A program made the translations under genes and the position numbers. Source: Acanthornis magna (Eukaryota; Chordata; Aves; Passeriformes; Acanthizidae). From it: DNA of 64,000 bases. Positions 55,901-64,000 of the stretch are shown here, piece after piece. The first letter of the stretch is position 1. The number at the start of each line of letters is the position of its first letter. The notes beneath the pieces were generated by a model. It saw nothing but the letters and a program-made list of their open reading frames with translations. It ran no database searches and was not told where the DNA came from. The DNA lies in NCBI GenBank assembly GCA_036785705.1, contig JAWUZG010000970.1, positions 4,188,501 through 4,252,500 of the forward strand, in the 5' to 3' direction.

Positions 55901-58900
55901 CCTTATGCTAGAGAGCCTTTTTTTGAGTTGCCAACCAGTCATCAGTTAAAGAAACATGCTAAAGGTCCTTCTGGCATTCCATAACAGTCCCATTATTCCC
56001 TACTTCTCAAGTCCTGACTATTACACATATACACTACAGACCTGATGATTTATAGCAGAAACGTCATCCTCCAGTCATCCAATTTTGCTGAGTTACTGCA
56101 GGGTCTCTGAACAGTGGTTATCTTGTGTGCCATATGAGCTAAAACCTTGCAGCACAGCACAGTCAGATGATTCAATACTAATTTCCTGGCTTTGAAGAAT
56201 TGAAAAGTCAAACCTTCAGTATCATTTTAAAACAATTTCTTTTTCCTATTACCCTTTCTTCACATACTCAGGCAACTGTGTAGAACATTTGGAAAATCTT
56301 TGCACATAGAGTCTTATTAGGAGAAAGGCAGTACCAAGCATTATTCAGTAAAAAGAGGAAGTGTGGGAAGGATCTCTGTACTGCAAAAGGTAGAATAAGA
56401 GAAAGAAAATTCTCACTGAGGACACTTGTGTACTGTTGACTTTGTAATACATACCTTTTTATATTGCATGAGCTCTATTTTTTTGATTGCTTTACAGCAT
56501 ATACATGAATGACACACTCTCATTTCAATAAGGGAGGGCAATAAATGTTTCCTGAATGTTTAACCTAATAATTTGAGTTGTAAAGTGACAGCATAGATTG
56601 CCTGGAGAGGTAGAGAATAGCAGTTGAGTCAGCTGCCAGAAGTAATGTAGACAAAGCCCATCTTGCTTTAGATGAGGAGAGATTAGGTGCCTGATCAAGC
56701 TCCTTTTCAGCCATATTTTTTTGCAGTATTTTCCATCAGCCTCCCTACAAAGTTTCCAGATATCAATCTGCCAAAATATGTGCAGATGCATATAGGTCAG
56801 CTAAAACAAACATTGGTAGACTTTAAGGTCAAAATATATTGTTGAGTTTATCTTTTCCAGTGTTTCTGAACATTTTCCAAATCATGATCTCATATGACTA
56901 CAGTGCAGAATAACAGACCCTTTCCCCTCTTCTTGACTGTAAAGGAAGGGTAGCTGAACTGAGGATTGGGAGCAAAGGTTGTAGTTCAGCCCCTGACCAG
57001 GACGGCACAAACCCGCTCCTGGTGCAGACAGGAGCACGGCTGCATGGCTTGAGTGTGCAAGTGGCAAAATGCACAGACAGGACACAAGGTATGCACAGAG
57101 AGGGACCCAAGGTCTGCTGTCTGCCACATACCCTATGAACTGCTGGTAGAAGGCGACTGATTTTCACAGACTCATACTAATGTATACTAAAACTGCTCGG
57201 AGACTCATGCTAGCATATACTGCAGCTAATGTTGACTTCATTAAAACTCTCTGGTCAATGAAAGCAATTGTGTGTTGTCTAGTGGTTGGACTGGAAGACA
57301 GGAAAGGATTTGATTCAGTGCTAGCTGTGCAACTGACTCATGGTTTACCCTTCAAATAAGTCATTTGACCTTTTCGTAGTTCAGTCAATCTGGCTGAAAA
57401 ATTGTGCAGGAAGAAGGGAAAAGGACTGTTCTTACTGAAAACCACAGACAGAATCTAAGATGAGCTTTCTTAAGGCAAAAAAGTAAGACACAATATCAGA
57501 ATGAGAGTCAGGATCAGAACCTCCCTGGCCTTTTCCAGTCAGGACATCTGGTAGTATCATCATTATCACAGCAGAAAATAATTTACTTCAAGTATTATTT
57601 CTAGCTCAGAAACCAAAAGGAAATATTCAGTGCCTGTGCCAGGTACACTCAGCTCCTGAATAGACTGAAGAACTATCTGAATGGATTTAATAACGTTTGA
57701 CTTCTCTACATGGATCACATTTAAAGGGTATAAATAACCAGAGCAAAAACTGGAACAGAGATGGATTTATATTATTAATATTTTGAAAATTTTTTCTGAT
57801 GGGAAAATGGAAAAAAGTAGGGACTTAAAAATACCTTTTTTTTCCTTGTGTTATGCTTTCTGTCAGATTTTGTACTATAGAGACCTAAAGAACATTTTTT
57901 GGCAAAATACCAAGCTAAATACAAAGTGGTGTAAGTTCCTAATAATGGAAAGAAAGTTGTGGTGGGAAAGTGTCTAGAGCAGATTTTGTAGACAGAAGGT
58001 CCCTGAATTGGCTGCAGAAACAATTCCTTTTTCAGAATGTCTTCCTTATTTTGAAAATATAAACAGGTCTAATTAAAAGCCCCAACCTTTTTCTTTTAGT
58101 ATGAGCAGGAAGTGGAGTTATAAAAGATTGATTTTGGCCAGTACCTCTTTAAAGTGGTGAAAACAATAACGACCTGTAAGGGAAACTGAAATTCAATGGG
58201 GGCTGAATCTGTGGTTCTGGGTATCTTGAAAATACCTCTGGTTTTGTGAGAAACCTCTACTAGACCTATGAAATCAGAGCCCTTCTGGATTTCAGGAACA
58301 TTTGAACTGGAGTGAGAGGCCCTGACTGACAAACTGCTCATGCTGAGAATAGCACTCCAAACATACAGCACCACACAACACACTTCTGCGCATGGGGTCT
58401 TAGGGGGATAATTGAATCAAAACCCACAAGCACTCCATAATGAGGGAATCATGCAAAATGCCAAAGTGACTTGCAGCTATTGGACTCAGGCACTGTGAAT
58501 TTTTAGTGGAAACTGAAAATTCTGACTGAGTCTGCTTTGAGTCTGCTTTGAGTTTGATATCAGGTGAAATATTGAGACCTGGTGGTAGAAATATCAGTAG
58601 AAGTGTGACTTTAGTATTGCAGCTTCCACATTGCTGATTTGTTAGTCATTAATCAAGTGGTCTAAAAGAGACGTGCCATATGGAAAAATGGTTATATATT
58701 TTCACAGATGCAAATTTTTTATTTAGGTCTTCTGAACTTCCTTTCAGAAATCTCGGGAAGTATCTTGCTCTTTCTTGGTCTAGATACAAGGATTATCAGA
58801 GCATTTACGTTAATAAGACCCAGTAACTATGACAGCATTACACAATAAGCGTCATTAGCAGGGAGAAACTGGAATGTGGAGATGGATTTTATCCATCAGA

Positions 58901-61900
58901 AGTTTTATTGTTGCAAAATGTGATACAGATAGGAATATTTTTATGAGTCCCAAGGATACAACTTCTCCATCAGTATCCTGAGAAGAAAAGAAGACTCTCA
59001 ACTTTATTTGCAATTAGGTGGTAAAACATGACCAAGAAGCTCTTTGTGGCTCCTGTGTATTAATCACCATAACTGAGCTGCTATGTTAAAAGACACAGAG
59101 GACATAATGGACAATAGAGGTCTGGAAAGATTTCAGAGTAAATAAAACTGAACTGAAACCTTAGACTTCTTTGAACTCAGACCTGACCTTGTCCTAAGCT
59201 GGATTTACATCCAGAAATTATTCTCTTGGCTCATACACAGAAAGTCAAAGCTGTACTTCTAGACATGGAATACTGTGAACTCTGATGCTCTGAAATAGTG
59301 ACACACGCCTGTATCACCTGCAAAGTTAAAATATTTTCATGTAGAGTTCTAAAGGAGTTGTCAGCATTGTAGGTATGTTTCATCTGTAAGAGTTCTGAAT
59401 GGTTTCAAAAGTTTTGTTCTCAATCTGTGCAGACACTTCATTTTTAAATTCCCCTCTGTTACTTGTATGTAGGAGAATAATTTCCCAAATGGCTATATTT
59501 TTCTCATATGATGCAATCTGGAGGGGAACACTGTCTCTTTCTCACATGTTTTTACCTTGTTAATAAATAATTTTGTACATTCAGATCATAGTGATATCAT
59601 AACTTCAAGGCATTAACAATTTGGTCATAAAGTACAAGTGAAACATGACCACAGCACAGGAAAAACATTCCTGAAGCAACGCCAAGATTTCTTATTTCTT
59701 TCAAGCTTGGTCTTAAAGCAATATTGCATAAATTACCTTACATTCCAACAAACAAAAGCAATTGAGCCAAGTCCAAAGGAGAGACGCAACAAACAATTTT
59801 GTCATGTGTTGAGCTGGTCAAATGCAAGCCAGCTGCATGCTAGAAGCAATGCATGCATGGCAATTATACGTGAGCTAAATATGCCCTGAATTCTTCAGGC
59901 CCAACCAGCTTTAGAATTTAGGTATTTTCTTTCTTCTTTCTTCCTTCTTTCTTTAATAAAGTTTTAATAAACAGCTGATACTCTGCTGCAAAATAAGTTT
60001 CTACTGTTGTCCCTACCTCATTAAAAAACCCTTTTCTTCACCTCAAATGTCACTGTCATGGGCTACAAATTACTCTGATTTCTATATAATCAGAGATTAG
60101 CATTTTGTCATAAATTGCCTCAACAAAAAAGTACCCAACCTTTAAAATTGTGCCTCATCTCTGCTCCTAAAAATGAAACCATCCCACCATTCTCAGCCTT
60201 TCCTCAAACTGGAAAAACATTCCCCAAGTATATCACCTTAGCCAAATGGAGCAATCAGATTAAATCCTGATATTGGAGGGAAGTAATTTTCTGCATGACC
60301 TTGAAGGCGAGGCATGGGCTGAATAGAAAGGGGAGATTCCTGATTACACAACCTGGTAACTATACTTGGAAGGTCCCAAGAAATTAAACTGGGAAGTTAG
60401 GTTGCTTTTAGTCACAATATAACTACAGTACTATTTTTAGTGACTTGTTTATTTCTCAAAAATCGCCCTAATGAATAAATACCAGAAAACCCTACTGGAC
60501 CGCTACAGGTAAACAGAGAAGAGACAATTTCTAGAAAGGTTTAAGAAAATTTGCCTGAAACAGCTGTTCAACTGGCACATCCAGCTGACAGAATGGTACA
60601 GCATAAGTTATTGGTACTAATGTGGGTTAGTCTTACTTATGAATAATCTCAGTGCCAATAAAAGATTTATCATTCAATGCTATGTCTTTATCCCCTTCCA
60701 CTCTGACCAAAGTGAAATCAAAACTAATCAGTAAATAACTTTAACCTTGGTAGGGTTTCTCATTAATTTGTGGTTTCTCATTTCCCACAACTCCATCATT
60801 GCATAAAACTTCCCTTTTTACAGACGGTTCACTGTTTACATGATAAACATATTCCCTGCATTACCCTTCTGGACTTGAATTGCTCAGGCATGAGTGCTTC
60901 AGTACATCCCACTTCCTTACCAGCCCCTTGAAAGCTCCTTGATGACAGTGCTTGGTGACCACAACAGGCAGTGAATACTAGTATTGCAGTACAGAGAATT
61001 TCCCCCCACCAATGAAGCATAGCATTCAGTTTCTCCAGCTGTTCTTCTCATTCCTGGAAACCTGCTGGAAAAAGCCACCGTGGAGGTAAATGGACAATCT
61101 TGGCACAGAGGCATCATCCACATCTCAAAAGAACTGACTAAAAAGGATGGGTCTCTTGCCCTGAGATTGGCACTGATGGGATAGAAAAATGCTTTAAAGA
61201 GTGCGTGATTTATCTGGAATCTCACCAATATGAAGGACATTCCTCTGGTGGTTTAACTGGGACAACTGACTCCCCTCGAGCTGCTGGCATGGAGGGTGTG
61301 CCTGCAAGAAAATGCTTCATGCCAATGCCCACCCTTGCTTTGCTGTCTCTGATTTCCTGTAACATTCTGGATACACAAAATAATGGTTTGCATCTGACAG
61401 GCACAGCCATTCCCCAAGTGGCAGCCTGCACCCCAAAGCACAGCAAGGAACCCTATCTACTCATTTCTCCCACTGGCATAGGGATATCAGCCAGTGTCAA
61501 CAGAGGGTGGATATTTCTGTCTCTTTTTCTTTCCTTAACTAAGTGAAACATTTCAGGCAATAGTCTCAGAAATCAGACTTTAACACTTACCTGCTGTAAG
61601 ATACATCACTTAGGTGATTTTGTTTGCTGTGGAAAAATACACTCCACCAAGTTAGTTTTTCTATGAGGACTTGCTAGAGATAAATGCTACTGAAGTATAT
61701 GTGAGCATGAGGAATGGCTCTATCCCATCAATCCTGCCTATCCAATAAACTTCATCATCTCATAGGTCTTTTAGCAGCATCCTTCCAAAATTACTTCTGG
61801 AATCAATTGACAAGAGCCATGAGAAAAACATCAAAATCTACCAGCAATCTTGGTTATATTTGTCACTTTAGCATAGGATTCACAATCTACAAAATCAGGG

Positions 61901-63653
61901 GGTTTATACTGTATACACAAATTACCAAGTTAATTTTTATGTTCCTCTCAATTAATTAACTAAACAGTAAGAGCCAGGACCCAGTCTCAGATCCAGGGAC
62001 ACCATCTGTCACAACCTGGCTGAGTCCCATTGTGTAAGGTCACCAGTCTGCTGTGAGTGGGCTCAATCCATGGGGTCCCACCTGCTTCAAACCCAGACAT
62101 TTCTGAGGCAAATGCCCTCCCCTTGCGCTCCCTGGGGCCCCAGAGCTCCTACAACTCCTTTCCAGGGGAGGTGAAACCCTGCAGGACAGCCAGTCCCACC
62201 CTGTGCTGCCTGAGGCTCATGCACACTTCTTGGAAACTCATCTGGGGCTTCAGGGGAGCATTTCCACACTTCCAGTTTAACCTCCCCACCAAGACAATGT
62301 GATGCGAAAGCAGGGATCAAAGTTTAAGCAGAAGAATGTCTGAACCACAGACATGGTACTCTTAAAAGGATTTGAAAATCATAGACTTCTTAAAAAGGGC
62401 AAAATCCTGGCTTAGTCACCCTTTCTTGTGAATGCAAGTGCTGGGATGTGCCCATCCTTTTCTTCCACACACTCTCACACAAGACTTACCCATGTTCATC
62501 TGCTGTCTGCTTCAGTGTCCCCACCAGGAAACTTTGGCCCTTTTGTCTCCACTCTTCTGTATTAAAAAAGAAGTCCCTTGCAAAGGCCAGTACCTAGAAA
62601 ATGATCAGCATACTTAGCCCCAGTTTCACATCATGGTGGCTTCTTATAGCTACTGCCAAGAAAGGCCACCAAGCATATTTCTGAGGCAGAGCCAATCCAG
62701 CAAGCTGCCTACATGATGTTTAGATGTGTGTCCAGGAAGACACAAAATGAAGTCATTCACTCTGACCCAAATACACATGTAGTGCTTTAGGAGAGGATTG
62801 CTGCTGAGGCACTGCCATGGAGTGCAGTGTCACAGAGCAGGAGGTCACTGAAGATAAGGATCGCTCTTACAAGCTGTGTGGCAGTGTGCTCACAACCAGT
62901 TACAGATCAGCAGGGCAGAGCCCCAGCACTACAGAGGTGAAAGGAAGATCTCACTCTGATATGGCTGTATTTAAAGTTTCAGTCACAGGCTACAAATACT
63001 ACAAGGGGGTGCCTACAGATAAATGTATTTTCTGTATTGCACTCAGGGTACTTATTATTTTGTAAGATTAGCGTGTCAATCTTCATGCTGGTTTTGACAT
63101 AATTTGAATTTTTATATTTATTTCTGAAACCAGTTAACTGCCTGGAAGTGTTCTAGGCAAAAAATAATGAAATTATCAAGAGACTTGAAAGGATGTTCCG
63201 TGATGAGAAATTAAAAGCGTCTCACCTACCTAGAGAAAAATAAGTTCTTTAGAGAAAAGCAATTGCCTGCCTTTTAAGCTGTGTTGAATTTAAACATACA
63301 TCTGAAAAGCACATATTACATAAATCAGAATGATGCTGAAATTGACATTATGAATACTACACAATAAAAACTGTATTTTAATGAGGTTTTTATTATATCA
63401 AGTAAAATGCACAGCCCTTATGTGTAATCACCTAAACAGTAATTAAGGATGCACATGTATGTGTGCTGGCACATGTGCATGCGTATTTAGTATTTTTAGT
63501 AGGAATTTGAAAAGTGAAAATAAAAAATATGAAAAGGGACATTTACCATGAATCAAGGATTAGCAAAGAATAGTGGAGAAAAACCTTCTTCAAAGTTAAG
63601 AAAATGCATACTTATCTATGTACCTTAAATTGACAGATTTCACATAATATTCT
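55901..63653. other. Intergenic sequence, no gene seen
   Basis: Apart from the MIR fragment at 57.3 kb and a pyrimidine-rich (TTC/TTTC) tract at about 59926-59954, nothing is recognised. Frames are short and featureless. Confidence 0.6.
57268..57410 (+). mobile_element. MIR-type SINE fragment
   Basis: GTTGTCTAGTGGTTGGACTG, AGGATTTGATTCAGTGCTAG, CTGTGCAACTGACTC and ATAAGTCATTTGACC, then TAGTTCAGTCAATCTGGCTG, follow the amniote MIR consensus in order. That order runs from the tRNA-derived head through the core to the 'cctcagtttccccatctg' end. It is an ancient inactive copy. Confidence 0.75.
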
Positions 63654-63774
63654 GAATTATCAATTATCAATTATCAATTATCAATCTTGGAATTGATCCC
63701 CAAGGTTTATTGAGTTCCACTCTTAAAGTGAATGGCCCATACAGGGATTGAACCCATGACCTCCGTGTTAATGT
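63654..63774 (-). mobile_element. Second tRNA-Ile-derived SINE, 5'-truncated, with 7-bp tandem tail
   Basis: On the minus strand, the tRNA part starts in the anticodon arm (CATTAACACGGAGGTC). It continues through a B box GGTTCAATCCC (63744-63754) to GTATGGGCCA. A CR1-like tail GTGGAACTCAATAAACCTTG / GGGATCAATTCCAAG ends in about four ATAATTG units (63654-63685). The A box is missing, so the copy could not be transcribed by Pol III. Tail and tandem unit differ from the element at 10.5 kb, pointing to a different subfamily. Confidence 0.8.
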
Positions 63775-64000
63775 GAAATTAAAGATGGAAGATGCAAATA
63801 TAGCTAGAGAAGCTGTATATTGTTTTGCCTGCCTTTTAATAAGAGCAAATAAAGGTATAAAATAGATTAAAAGTAATTAGGGACTTTAGGTGCCTCCACT
63901 TTGGAATGCCAAGTTTTACTCACTGTAACAGTACCTAGAATGCTGGAGGTGACTTTCTTAGCATTAAAAGTAGGCCCTTTTCAGTGTCTCAAGTTCAACA
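63775..64000. other. Intergenic sequence at window end
   Basis: AT-rich, with no feature recognised. Confidence 0.6.

Overview
This is a vertebrate nuclear DNA window, most likely from a songbird. It carries the 3' end of the Hedgehog-pathway transcription factor gene GLI3 on the + strand, followed by about 50 kb with no recognisable gene. GLI3 is identified from the last zinc finger, six correctly spaced RRxS phosphorylation sites, the FDAII activation motif and the terminal SKFLAVMQ. A bird is indicated by CR1 LINE remnants as the main interspersed repeat and by the absence of mammalian L1/Alu-type elements. Two short minus-strand elements join a tRNA-Ile-derived head to a CR1-like tail. 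That is the architecture described for the songbird SINE TguSINE1, so a passerine is my best inference.

Layout. 1-1827 is GLI3 intron, with a well-preserved CR1 3' end at 1405-1690, only 137 bp before the next exon. Three coding exons follow at 1828-2118, 5346-5673 and 6896-9186. They have canonical AG/GT junctions and compatible phases (0/0, 0/1, 1/stop), and together encode 969 residues. Human GLI3 has 1580 residues, so this is roughly the C-terminal 60 percent: zinc finger 5, the processing region, the PKA/GSK3/CK1 cluster and the activation domains. A long 3' UTR runs from 9187 to a poly(A) signal at 13839-13844 and contains a reverse-oriented tRNA SINE.

From about 13.86 kb to 64 kb I see no gene. 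In amniotes GLI3 is followed by a large gene-poor interval before INHBA, and this stretch fits it. It contains several recognisable repeats: a CR1 reverse-transcriptase fragment (43.45-43.88 kb, minus), older CR1-like pieces (27.40-27.62 and 55.65-55.90 kb), a CR1 tail (32.45 kb), a MIR-like SINE (57.27-57.41 kb), the second tRNA SINE (63.65-63.77 kb) and several microsatellites. Structures that known families do not obviously explain are a 290-bp, about 98 percent identical inverted repeat at 35.13-36.35 kb, two near-perfect hairpins (6.11 kb and 46.86 kb), a diverged direct repeat pair (48.7 and 54.2 kb) and a small CpG-dense patch at 16.85 kb.

There is no operon, CRISPR array, phage or other prokaryotic system here, and I found no convincing new protein-coding system. 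The most interesting items are the inverted repeat, the hairpins and the retroposons inside the GLI3 transcription unit. Repeat-family calls rest on recognition of consensus features by eye, without a database search.
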